Source: Camarhynchus parvulus | Taxonomy: Eukaryota > Chordata > Aves > Passeriformes > Thraupidae | Reading direction: 5' to 3' | NCBI RefSeq assembly: GCF_901933205.1 | Contig: NC_044581.1 | Span: 11,605,501-11,669,500 of the forward strand | DNA: 64,000 nucleotides | Part shown: piece by piece, positions 13,301 through 24,359 of the stretch | Layout: each line of letters opens with the position of its first letter | Position numbering within the stretch: the stretch's first letter is position 1 | Translations under genes and position numbers: made by a program | Notes under the pieces: generated by a model | What the model was told of the DNA's origin: nothing | What the model saw: only the letters and a program-made list of their open reading frames with translations | The model's database searches: none

Positions 13301-14384
13301 CTCTTCTCTATTTTACAAAGTAACCTGGGTTTATATTTTACATTTGTAATTCTTTTCAACTCTAATTTTTTCTTCATATTATCATCTTTCATATTCTTTC
13401 AGTTTCCCTAAATGAGGCCACCTATGAAACTGCTGGCAGGTAGTGAGAAAATAAGTGCTTAATGAGTGAGGAGACTATTAGAGCAGTCAGGAAAGGGAAA
13501 TTACAGCATATCTAATAGGACAATCATTACTTTTATGAAATTCAGTATTAAATTGTTAATGTCTCTTGACAATTCTTTAGTAATTAAGATTTCATCTTGA
13601 TTGTCTTTCTGTTAACATGAAATGATATGATAGTTAATATTGTTTAAATCACAATGTTAAGTGAATGAAAAATCATAGTGTAGAATCCTCTGGATAGTAT
13701 TTGTTAGAGACTTTAATGTTATACTCAATTTAGAAAAATGTTTTTTCATTAAATTGTGAATGTAGGTTTATAACATTTAAATTGTCTCTTGGTAATATTA
13801 CATTTATAAAAGATATATACATGAATTCACATTCATACACTTTCCTGTCTTTTTAAAAATACATAAACTGTATAACTAAAAGCTAATTATGAAGTATGAC
13901 TAAAAGGTAGACTTTTAGACTAATTTATAATCCAGTGCAACTCAGTATGTGTTAAAAATATTTGTAACAGATGTAATAGCTAAAACATATTTATGAGACA
14001 GGCAGACAGTTATTTTTTTCATATTGTATCTGAAGTAGCATTTCCCATTAGATATAATCTAGGTAAGAAACATCAAGGTAATAATCAGGCTAAGCAGGTG
14101 CTTACTCAGAGGATAAAGTATGTCATGGAAATCAGCCTCCCACAGAGCCTCAAGAGAAGGTTTTACAACTTGGGTCTTGTCATAATGATGCATGACAGAA
14201 ATACCCAGCCCCCCAGCTGAAAAATACAGCAGAAGCTTTCCACCAGCCAGAGAATTATGAAGGACAGATCAACAGAAATAATATTAAAATATGAAAAAGG
14301 AGATAAAATAGAGAAAATTGATACAGTTAATTTAATAAAAAAATACATTCAAGGGCTTTTGACAAGCACACTATGCTTAAATTT
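10301..14384. other. non-coding stretch, no gene seen
   Basis: No open frame of interest. Two small inverted repeats are visible: TGGGG-T7-CCCCA at 12530-12546, and 9-base arms around a 5-base loop at 12816-12838. A12 lies at 11268-11279. A splice-bounded 37-base segment at 13403-13439 is discussed as a weak candidate only. 13500-14000 is very AT-rich. Confidence 0.65.
12816..12838. repeat. short perfect inverted repeat (9-bp arms, 5-nt loop)
   Basis: ATTTTTCCC at 12816-12824 is exactly complementary to GGGAAAAAT at 12830-12838, with TTGGG between them. A bacterial reader might call this a terminator, but in this vertebrate context it is just a small cruciform-capable repeat. Confidence 0.8.
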
Positions 14385-14600
14385 AAGCAATCACAGCTGG
14401 GACCTACTCTGTGGCTACAGGCAAGTCACTTGGTGCTGAAATCTACTACGAATTCCTACTGTGGTCCAAAGATCTAAAATCACTTTCTTGACATCACTGG
14501 TTCAGTTCCTCAAGCATAAAACAGAAGGAATAACAATTTTCTGCCTTGAAGGCTCACAAGGATGTCAACAAGGATGAGCTCATTCATCCCTTAGCTGGGA
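14385..14600 (+). mobile_element. decayed MIR-type SINE fragment, forward
   Basis: Two segments follow the MIR core in order and orientation. 14390-14431 resembles the MIR stretch ending in GGCAAGTCACTT (here CTACAGGCAAGTCACTT). 14485-14590 resembles the part that runs CAGTTTCCTC, TAAAA, GGATAATAAT, CTCA-AGGATG (here GGTTCAGTTCCTCAAG followed by ATAAAACAGAAGGAATAACA). A 49-base segment between them is not MIR-like and is flanked by the direct repeat TCACTT. The B-box promoter part upstream is not recognisable, so this is an inert, heavily mutated relic. MIR is an ancient tRNA-derived family shared by amniotes, which fits the overall age of this sequence. Confidence 0.6.
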
Positions 14601-17600
14601 CAGCTCTTCAATGACACAAGCACCTCTGTTATAGTATGATTTAAAAAAATAAATAAATAGCACATTGTTTAAGAAAGGGAGGAAAGTCCTTGTGAGAAAC
14701 TCTAATTCTGGTATTTTGTATTTCATTCCATAACTTTTTCCCAAATATTCTGTTACCCAGCAGTGAGCAGACACCAGGTGGAAAGCAGTGAATGTTACAG
14801 TAAGGAAGGTACAAATGTATGAAAATCAGTAGGGTTACTACCAGGAACATACTGACTTTCACTATCAACCATTTAAAATCAATTTGAAGGCATTTGGAAA
14901 GCATTTTAAAGAGCAACTAGGCATCAATAAAATTTAATTAATTGGGTCTATGGATGCACATGTAAATTGAGTGCTAATTGTGCTAGCAATGCTTTTCCAT
15001 TAAAAATTAAACTCATGATTAGTAACTAAGAAAAAAACAAGCCAATGTTGTTCCATAAACAAATCTCATTTTCTTTAATTGTGCCCCTACTTTAGATAAC
15101 AATCATAATTCTCCATTTACATTGTTAAATATGAGCATCTCCTCAGCATGGCAAAGAGAGAACCCTTGCCAGTTGTTTTAAGATACCACAGAAGTATCAT
15201 TCAAAACTTCTGGTGCTGTGTTTTTTTTAAATTGCCTTATCCTCCCTTTTGTCTCGATATCTGCCAGACTATTAATTAAGGAGAAAACTAATTTTGTGAC
15301 CCATATTTTTGTAAAGAAAGATTTGATAGTAATGTGGAGATTAGTAGGGGTAATCTACTTTATTTACCTATAGCTGTGAGGATAGAGAGATGAGATTCAA
15401 TATGAGGGTCAGTTCAGGATGCTGCAGGTATTTGAAGCTTCAGTTTTGTTTTGCTCTTCCACAAACTCTGCTGCCCTGATTGTGCTTACAGAACAAACAC
15501 AAGTCTAGGGCAGGGAGGAATATATGCTCAATCTTGGTAGAAAATTCATGGATTTCAGGAATGAAAGGTAGGATCTAGTGCTTGTCAAACAGAAATAATC
15601 TAAAAAGCTGGGCTGAGGCTTCTGAAAGCAGATCCTCTCATTGCACTGTGCTGGAGTACCTTCACTGTTCTGGATTCAGTTCCTGGGCAGGCAGCTGGGA
15701 GTCTGGAACTGGAAACCCTAAATTTTATTGGCTACTTGAAATCCTGGCAGTCAAGGCTGCACTGATCATTTGTCTGATCCCACAAGTGTTTGTCCACTGA
15801 AAGATTTTCAGTGCACATAGATGTTCAAGTGGGACTGGACTGGGTCTTTGTGGTACCTGCTCAGGTAGAAGGAAGTAAAGGCTCTTCAGAGTGTGCACTG
15901 CCCTGTACCAGAGCCCCAGAGCAGATCCTGCTCATTTCTTACTACTCTGTCACTCTGATTCCAAACTGTGATCTGCTGTTAGGTGGACAGAGAGCTGAGG
16001 ACTGGCTTGATTTTAGTTGCCCTCTTGCAGATCAGGAAAACAAGGTGTCTTTGGAAGGCAGATATAGCTAGTGCAGAAGGGAGTGGAGAAGGCACTTCAG
16101 ACCAGGCTGAAGAATACTGGGACTCTCTAAAGAATCCTGCTGGCAACTGCCCCCTCCTCCCATGTCAGATAAAGTTTGCAAGCATACTTTCAAGCAGCTT
16201 AAACCTCCTCCTAATCTTATAAGAGAAATGGAACTATTTGCTTCTATCTACAGTGGTTTCTATCACTTCTGTCAGGTGACTCAGATCCTAAACCTCTTTG
16301 TAAACTTCAATTAAATGTTTAGCCATGGATGGGGGATGTGTTTCACACAAGCCTTGGCCAGTGCACCAACATGCCTTGAACAGTAAATTGAGATGATAAA
16401 GAAAGTAGATGGAAATTTTCTGTTCAACCTCTATCTGATCTGATAAATTCCCATTCATTTCTATGAGTGCTAACAGTTAAACATTCAGAACTGATGACAC
16501 AAATTTAAATCTCTTTTTTGTTAAAGCCTTGCATTCATTAGCTTTCAATCAGAATGGATTAAGAGGTGGGAAACACAATTGTGCTAAATAGAAACAGAGA
16601 GATAAATACAGTTTTTTGAGGTTTGCTTTGAGGTTTGAAGTTTTGGAGATTTGGGTAGATTTTTTCATTGTTTTGTTGGGTTTTTTTCCCCCCAACCAGG
16701 TAGCTACCTTTGAGTTGAAATATCATTCCTCTGGACCAGGCTGCCCTCCTGACATTCCTTTTATAAAATTTTATGCTTTTTAAAATACAAAGTCAATATT
16801 GGAAGTAAGGAAAAAATAATGTTTTTTCCTGCGGAAATAGTTATTTTGTTTGGAATATTTACTATCCCATGCTTATTTCCATCATATTAGCAACTGAAAG
16901 TCTAGGGAAAAAATTAGGAAATCTCAAGATATTAATTGTCCATTAGTAAAAGATGTTTCCACAAACTCATTTCTTAGCATTATATTAATTTTATACACTT
17001 AAATATTAGAAAGACACAATCTAAATATTTTATTTTGAGAAATAGTTCTTTAGCTATTTTTTCTTTTTGTTACTTTGAGTTTTAAATTTCACCACAAGAC
17101 AAAATTATGATGTATAATGAATATGAGGTAAGAATTTATTTCTTTATTACAGACAAATTGTGTTTCTCATTTGGAAAAGTTGATAAAATAGTTCAAACCC
17201 AAACTAAATAACTAAATTTTCAAATTAGTTTAAATCTAAAAAATTGTAATCTGTTCATTGACATCCAGCAACTTTTCACAGGCAGTAGAATTATGACAGG
17301 CTAATATTATACAATGTCATGCATTTCAATATGTCAAATGACATATTCAGCTATAATATGACAATAGCAGTATTTTATCATATGCATTACTCCTACACAG
17401 ATATATAAGAGAAAAGTAATGATAATGCATACAGTGTAAGTATGTGTTACTGCTCTCTGAAAGAGAATACCAGGACTTGATTGATTATAAACCAAATATT
17501 TTTGAAAATTGTTTTAATGGGAATTTTTTTAATGCTATTTTTATTTGGAATATAATTCTTCATGAGAAATCAATACATTTTAATAAATGGAGTGCTCAAT

Positions 17601-18794
17601 TTAACACAGAAATTCCAGGATTGGAAGTGACTGTTCTAGGAACTAGGATAGGAATTTCATTTTTGTATTAGATTAAGAAATGCACAGAAAGACCAACCAT
17701 GTGAGATAGTTACCACGGCCTCTCTTCAAATCCAGCTGCTGTATTTGCTTAAGGTGTTAAGCAAAATCTCCCTTTGATAGCAACTGGACGTGCAGTAACC
17801 AGGGGCCAGCTCTTGCTGTCTCAAAATGCCTGAAGGAAAGACCAGGGAAGAGCTGAAAATGCTGAACAGATATCCCAGACAGCAAAGTGGCCAGATCCAA
17901 AACTTCAGTTATTCTCAGGATAATAGTCTGTTATATGAGGCTGACTCTAGTTTATTTTTGACTATGTTTTTATTATTTTTATTTACTCTATAAAAGACAA
18001 TATGCAAAGGCCTATAATGAAAAATGCATTTTTTCCTCTTGGCTGCTAGTTCACAAGCTGACCAAGCTCTAACACTCCTAATCATTTCCTAGATAACTGC
18101 CCATGTTGATGGTTGTTTGATGCTATTCTGTCAGGGATATCCCATGCTGGTGCTTCCTCTCCTGTGGGCAGTTTCTGAGCTCTGTATGGTACTGTGAGTT
18201 TGGATAGTGTTAAAACCGAAAATAATTTCTCATTTTTCTCTGACCTAGAATGCCTTTTACCTACCAAAGGAAATATCGGAGCTTTATGAAATCTACTAGG
18301 AGAAAAACAAGAAGTAGGAAAAGCCTCTGGTGTTTGTTTTTCTCATGCTGCTTTGCTTGTGTCAGGTTTCAGGCCTTGAATGCCTTTTGGTTTGTCCATG
18401 TACTTTTTGTTTGTTAAACTTCATATGCTTATCTAACTTCCTAATCTCCTGTGGGGATTTGATAACCTTAGTGGTTTTTTCATGCTGCTTCTAGTGCCAT
18501 GATTGATGGGATAGACCACTAAACTGGCCACCTCCAAAATTATGGAATGCGTTAATCAGATGGGCAGATGACCTCAGGGAGTGCAATGACCCCAGGATCA
18601 AAGGTCAGATTTTAACAATATGACAAATACAAGGATGTTGTCATTTCAAACTAAAAAAGGGTAAATAGATAAAGGGTAACTTGAGAGTGACATACTTATT
18701 TCTTGCAGGTTTTATGTGTACAAATGGACTTTTGCCATTAAATAGCGAGTAATGTATGGCTTGCTATATGAGGCCAAAGTTCCAGGGGGAAGAT
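14601..18794. other. non-coding stretch, no gene seen
   Basis: 16.6-17.6 kb is very AT-rich. A G-T-C hairpin (GTTGGG / CCCAAC arms, 16675-16696) follows a low-complexity TTTGAGG-type stretch at about 16615-16660. Overlapping short frames at 15582-16222 sit in a locally GC-richer patch but look like no known protein. Confidence 0.65.
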
Positions 18795-18915
18795 TGTTGA
18801 AAGGTACATGACACAAAGAACACAAGGTTTGGTTTCAATTTTAGCATTTGATGTAAAACTACCTGTTATTTCTGTGCCTTCATTTTCCTCTCTACAAATA
18901 CTACAGAATAGGATC
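18795..18915 (+). mobile_element. possible MIR-type SINE remnant, forward
   Basis: The segment TTTCTGTGCCTTCATTTTCC followed by TCTCTACAAATACTACAGAAT, around 18868-18908, resembles the MIR stretch CTCTGTGCCTCAGTTTCCTC then ATCTGTAAAATGGGGATAAT. The upstream half is not clearly alignable by eye, so the boundaries are rough and a chance pyrimidine-rich match is possible. Confidence 0.3.
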
Positions 18916-20884
18916 CTTGGTGAAGCTGTTCAAAAACCAAGCACTCATGGTGGTGCAGGAGGGCAGTGCAGCGTTGCTGTCAGTGCTGCTGATGAGGAAC
19001 TGTTTCATATATTATCTGTTTAACTGGAAACATGACACCATATGGTGGTTTAGTATGGAATTTTATTTTTCTCAATTGTTAATGTGATCTCTGTGGAGTT
19101 GTATTACAGAAAGAAAAAGACTCAGTCTTCAGCCTGCTACAGCTGAGGAAGAGGACTTAATAAAATCTGTGCTTCCTTTGCACTGAGTGGCCAGATAATA
19201 CAACAGACTTTGAAATAATTTGAGAGAGCTCTAGCTTACACTTGCTGGGAACCTGTCAGGGGACTGTTTGATTTTTCCCAACCATGGTATGAAATCTGCT
19301 CAGTACTTCCTAACCCAACCTTCAGCTAGGCCTTGAGATTAGTACAGAAATGCTTTGTCAAGGAGAATCATCTCTTCTCCTTTATGGCAGCTTTGTAGTC
19401 TCAGCTTTACAAACCTGTTCAATGTAGGGCAGGAGTTTGAAGCTTAAGTGATTTGAGCCAATGAAACATCAAGCATACATTGCAGTATCTTTAGTATGGT
19501 TTTTATTCAGCAGGCTCTGGAGTGGACAGTATAGTCTAGAGTATTTGGCCCAGTTATTTAACATTCTTTCTTATCTGCAGCCCTGACTATTTCAGAAATG
19601 GCACAAAATCAGTATGAAACCCCCTCATCTCTAAACAAACCAAGTATTGCAAGTGATTTATAAGCTTTCATAATGGTACTGCTGTCCTAGCTGTGCTGGT
19701 CCAAAGACACCACTAAGTCAAGTTTTGTGCTGGATCATAGTACCATTTGTTATTATTAGCATATCAACTTAGATTCATTCTCAGCTTTCATATTCTTTTC
19801 AAGAATGTTTCTTCTGTTTCAAACTTAGGAATTAGTCAAAAGCATCCCTGCTGATTCCTTACCTCCTGTGTTGTTGGCTGGTTCAATAAAAAAATTTCTT
19901 CTCCCCAAAAGCCCAGACTCGCCTTAGGAAATGCTGTCATGAATGCCCAGATGCTCTGCTACATGTTGGTTGTATTGACAGTAAAGGAGACAAAGCACTG
20001 AGGAATAACTCATAAACCATCCGTTCACCTTTATTACTTAGAGACAGCTCAAACTCGGTTGTGGCAGTGTCAGTGAGTAAGGAATGTAGCCCAGCACAGG
20101 AACTGAAAGGGCTAAGTCAGACTGGAAAGGTAACTCTTTGATATTTTCAATTAATATTCAGCTTTAAGGGCAACCTCCCTACTAGAGAAATATTTCCTTA
20201 ATAGGTCTCCAGATTATTTTTTATTTGTAGCTAATAATGGAAACAAGTTCTATTGAATATGGTCAGTTCAGACTTGGAATGAAGTATTCTTTTCTGAGGG
20301 CACATGTATTTATGTTCTATGTTCACAAAAAATGGTTTATAACAATAATAAAAAAGAAAAGAAACCATTTTGCATGAAAACATGTTTTAACTGTATTTGT
20401 AACACTCAGTAAATAAATTACAGGTTTTATATCATTCAGAAAGAGCTGCGAGTGATTTATTCAGTTATTAACTTCACACGCTTGGAAGAATGAATTAAAT
20501 ACCAGTCCTCGTTGAAGGCTTTTGGATTATTCTGCCAGAATATACCACTTAAAAGTTTTGGCAGCTCAGTGCATGTTGTGTGATGAGCAGGAAGGTTTTG
20601 TAGGAAGCTGAAGCAGATGAGTCTGTATCTTGACAGTTTACAGCATCTTATAAATTCCATAAAATGAAAATGAATTATGTATTATTGGGTTTACATAAGG
20701 TCAACAGATGAACTCTGACCCTTCTCTTTTCTCATTTGGCTCAATTATTAGATGAAATGACAGATCTGATCTCTTTTCAAATTGTATTAGAAGGGGCCTC
20801 TTTATTTTGCCCTCTAGCAGCAATTCTCTGACAGAACTAGGCAAGTGCATTAATTATGATTGATTTAGTGGGTCTATAAGGTGA
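18916..20884. other. non-coding stretch, no gene seen
   Basis: No open frame worth calling, no recognisable repeat and no structured RNA. Composition is ordinary for the window. Confidence 0.6.
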
Positions 20885-20990
20885 TTATTTCTCAAATTCT
20901 ACTTCTGTGAGAAAACCTTTTGACCTCTCTCAGGCCACACAGCAAATGAAATCCATAAGAAGATTTAAGAGGGGACTGACCAGCGCTGCA
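20885..20990 (-). mobile_element. possible MIR-type SINE remnant, reverse
   Basis: CTCAGGCCACACAGCAAATG near 20929-20948 resembles the reverse complement of the MIR core (CCAAGGTCACACAGCTAGTA). It is preceded by CTTCTGTGAGAAAACC, which resembles the reversed TTTACAGATGAGGAAACTG. The order is right for a reversed MIR with a small internal deletion. The rest is too decayed to place by eye. Confidence 0.4.
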
Positions 20991-23550
20991 GTTTCTTTCT
21001 GCTGTTTGAACTCAAAACACTTTGGGACACCCAAGCAAATCCGAAGGATTGAATTACCAGGACATAGTGTGGTTAAAATGTTAAACAATTTGGTATCTCT
21101 GTTTAAAGTAAATGGCATGAAATTGATCACAAGGGGGAAAAGTCCCCTTTTTGGAGGCGGGGGGGAGGAATGGCAAAAAGGATTTTTTGCTTTGTAAATT
21201 AGATATGAGAAAATGACCAAGATGCCTAATATAGAGACTGATGGAGTGTGTTACGTTGCTGGGAGAATAGAATTTCAGCCATGTTCTTCTAATCAAATGG
21301 CAAAATAATTTCATAAATCTGTGTAAGAGTCTACTTTTTCTTGGTATGATGTATGTATTTATATGTGTGTATATAGATATGTTTATGTACACATATATGA
21401 GCATAGGGAAGAATACAGTTTGAAACCAAATCTGAGTTCAGAAAGAAAAACTACACACTATAAATTTGTTCCTGAGTCATGTTTAGCTGATGTTTTGTTT
21501 ATAGGCTAATAGAAAAGCCAATCCTGTTTCCAGATAAACCTCTCTGGTTTTGGCAAGCGTTCTCTGGGAGGCCTGCAGTCACACACCATACAAGTGCAGT
21601 AATTCTGGATATGAGCTTGGTGTAACAATGCCTTTTATAGCTCTGTTGTTATTAGCAGTCAGAGGATGTGTGCATCAGGAGAAGTTTCTTGGGGGCAGAG
21701 CTGGCTGATCCTCACTACCAGCTCAGAGCAGTATTTCCTCTGCCTCGTCCATTTTACCTGATTACATTTTTGCTGATTTTCAAATTCTGATAACTGATCT
21801 CCAGAAACAGACTTGTAGAGGAATAGAAATAATGTTAAAATAACTTCTTCTTGTTAGCCCAGATTTCTCACTCTATTATTGGAAGAGTAAGTGTCTTGTA
21901 AATGTGAGATAAATATTTTTTTAAAAATTTTTTTGGGAACCAGATATTTGTAAGGAGGTAATCATGACTAATAATCCGGGTAAGGCTCAGTAGCTGAATT
22001 AAATCTGTATTTTTAAGCATATCTTTTATAATTTATTCATTAAGAGTACTTTAAATTTGTTAGGGAGTTTTTTCATACACTTTGTGGAGATGGATGCTTT
22101 TGCTCAAGTGATCTCTCCAGGAACTCCTGAAAAAACTTCTGAAAATCCACCTAATCAAGATGAGGTTTTGACAGTGGACTTTAACTTTTAAAGCGTAAAA
22201 CTAAACAAGCGAAAAAAAAAAATAGAATGAGAATTGCAGACAGATTTCAGTACTCCACAGGTGAAGAAACTTTAGCTGCAGCTTAACATGCTACAGTAAA
22301 ATCATTTAGTTCTAATTAGTTACATGAAGCAGGGTATGAACAGAAAATATCTGATGCTTTTTTTTGTGTGAAATAATTTAGAAATTGCTCTAAGATGCGG
22401 AAGGATGTTCATATCTCTACTCTGCTTGAGCTAGGGTGATCAGGGATGAGAATCTCTGCTTTGAATCAGGCAGAAAAATAACATGACCTGGCTCTTGTGA
22501 TGCAGGAAGCATCCCTGCTGTGTGGTACATGCATTTGTGCACATACAATAAAAATGGGAACCAGGAAACAATTGTTTTTCTATGGAGCTGTTCAAAGCAG
22601 CGTGTGTGAAACTTGGACACCAGTCACAAACAGCCTTGGCTGTCCTCTAGGCAGATCTGATAGTGACACCATTTCAGGGAAACAAAAAGCTTGGGCAGTT
22701 TTCAGCTACCCTGGACCATGTTACCCCACGTTGTGGCCTTGCTTCTTCAGTATCTCTTTTCCTATAAAACTGTTGCTGCTGATCAGCACTTATTTTTCAA
22801 GTCCCTTTATCAGTAGGAAATGACACATGGTGCCTCACCAGATATTGTGGATATCTCCCTTTACTAGCATAAGTGAGAGCACTGTCAACAACTTCATTAG
22901 CATCCTTTGCAGTGGGCACAGAATATTTGAACAGTAAAGTGCCTGTTGAACATTTATTGCTCAGTTTTCTGGGGAATTCCTTACTGTCTGAATTAATCTC
23001 TTCAGCCATTCAAATTCCGGTGCCGGAGCATGTGCAGAAGCAAGAAAAGCACAGCAGTTGTCTTCGTGTTATGTATCAGCTGTTCTTCCAGATCTCTGCA
23101 GGAGATCTTAGCACAAATCCTGTCACATTGAATGGTTTGGCTGCTTTATCTCTGTGCTCTGCCAGTAACCTTGGTAAAGGCGCAGCACCTGCATTAGTCA
23201 ATGCTGTGCCTCTGCTCCTTTTCAACGATACCACTTGTATTGAACTTGTTATGGTTATTACTCCACTGCTCTCAGAGATTTCCTGGCATAGGCACTCCTG
23301 CTCTGGTGTAGGATTTCTGAGGTTAAGATTTTTTTTCCTTGTATTAAAAATTAGACAAAAATCCTAATGTCCACTTGTTGACACTGGAAAAGTAAAGAAT
23401 GTCCAGTGAAAACCAGCTAACTGAAGGAAGTCATGCTAATGAAATAAATTACCTTAATGTGGACTGTTATTCAAAGGCTTCCTTAGGGCTGCCTTGTGTG
23501 TCCTAGCATTGTGTGGGAAGTTATAGCAGCATCTTAGGCCTTAATAAAAA
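20991..23550. other. non-coding stretch, no gene seen
   Basis: Contains a G8-bearing G-rich run near 21158-21170 and an imperfect AT/TG simple repeat at about 21345-21400. The 164-codon plus-strand frame at 22873-23367 has no recognisable domain. Its leucine/serine-rich composition is typical of chance frames, so it is not called. 23400-23470 is a short repeat-free patch that could be regulatory. Confidence 0.6.
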
Positions 23551-23682
23551 GGTTCATTCTCATAACTGATAATTCAGACATTCAGTGTAGCCATCAGAAT
23601 CTTTCAAAAGACCCCTTTTTACTGTGGTAGAATATAAATAAACCCTTCCCCAGCTCTGTCGCCCTTCTCTGGACACGCCCAT
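23551..23682 (-). mobile_element. CR1-type LINE fragment, reverse orientation
   Basis: 23639-23681 closely matches the reverse complement of the well-known CR1 3' coding segment. It carries CCCTTCCCCAGCTCTG and then TCGCCCTTCTCTGGACACGC, where CR1 elements typically read CCCTTCACCAGCTTTG and TTGCCCTTCTCTGGACACGC. Upstream, 23556-23583 (TTCTCATAACTGATAATTCA then GACATTC) aligns with the neighbouring CR1 stretch CTCCTCATAAG...CCAGACCCTTC. About 55 unrelated bases separate the two parts, so the copy is interrupted. No intact reverse transcriptase frame remains. CR1 is the dominant LINE of birds and other sauropsids, and this is the best lineage clue in the window. Confidence 0.6.
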
Positions 23683-23871
23683 TGAGACACAAAACAAAGG
23701 GAATAGAAAAATGGGGAAGTTTGCTCCCACTTTGTAGGCAATCCATGTATACTCATTGTGAAATTCAGTGATGTTTCCAGACATGATATATTATTGTTTT
23801 CTGTAGGATTCTTAGGGGTTATTTATGCTGGGCTTGCCACATTTGTGACTTAGCAATTTTTTCTTTTATAG

Positions 23872-23990
23872 TTGGAGAGCTTTAGACAGCACACAGACTT
23901 TACCAGTGTGTTCCCCAAGGAAGTGATGGAAGACTTTTTCCAGACATGTTTATATAAATACTGTAGTATGTTTGATTCCTCTCCTGGCAG
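23872..23990 (+). other. weak candidate exon-like segment
   Basis: An acceptor-like TTTTTTCTTTTATAG ends at 23871. From the next base a frame of about 49 codons stays open to a TAG near 24018, and a CAG/GTGTTG junction at 23990/23991 could act as a poor donor. The predicted peptide has a mixed acidic/aromatic composition (it includes FRQHTDFTSVFPKEV) that looks less biased than most chance frames here. I recognise no family, however, and an open frame of this length is common by chance. Confidence 0.12.
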
Positions 23991-24341
23991 GTGTTGCTCC
24001 TGTGTTTGCTATGTATTATAGATACTGTATGTTATGATATTCTAAATGTATCTAGCTAGTAATAATAGACTTTGGATCTCAGGAGACCAGTAGCAGCTTC
24101 ATATGCCCTGTCCTACGTGTAACCAGCCATTTGTGTGGTGCTGCTCTGTCTTAAGGTAAAGTCCTGCAGGCGTGTTTAACCTTTGAGATGCTCCATGATC
24201 ATCTGACTTGGATGCCCCATCCTACCTGGCAGAACTGTACATGTGCAGTCTAATAGCAAAAGTTACCTTTTTCCTGTCACTTTGCTCTTGTCCTTCTGTA
24301 CTTCAATAGACACTGATGTTTGATGCGTGCATGGAAGGGCA

Positions 24342-24359
24342 CTAATGTGTGCACATTAG
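24342..24359. repeat. near-perfect palindrome, 8-bp arms
   Basis: CTAATGTG and CACATTAG flank a TG dinucleotide. It is a small dyad that could be a dimer-binding site or chance. Nothing nearby supports a function. Confidence 0.7.

Noticed and set aside
22873..23367. 164-codon open frame, plus strand, leucine/serine-rich
   Set aside because: No family resemblance, and overlapped by other short frames. Composition follows the local base content.
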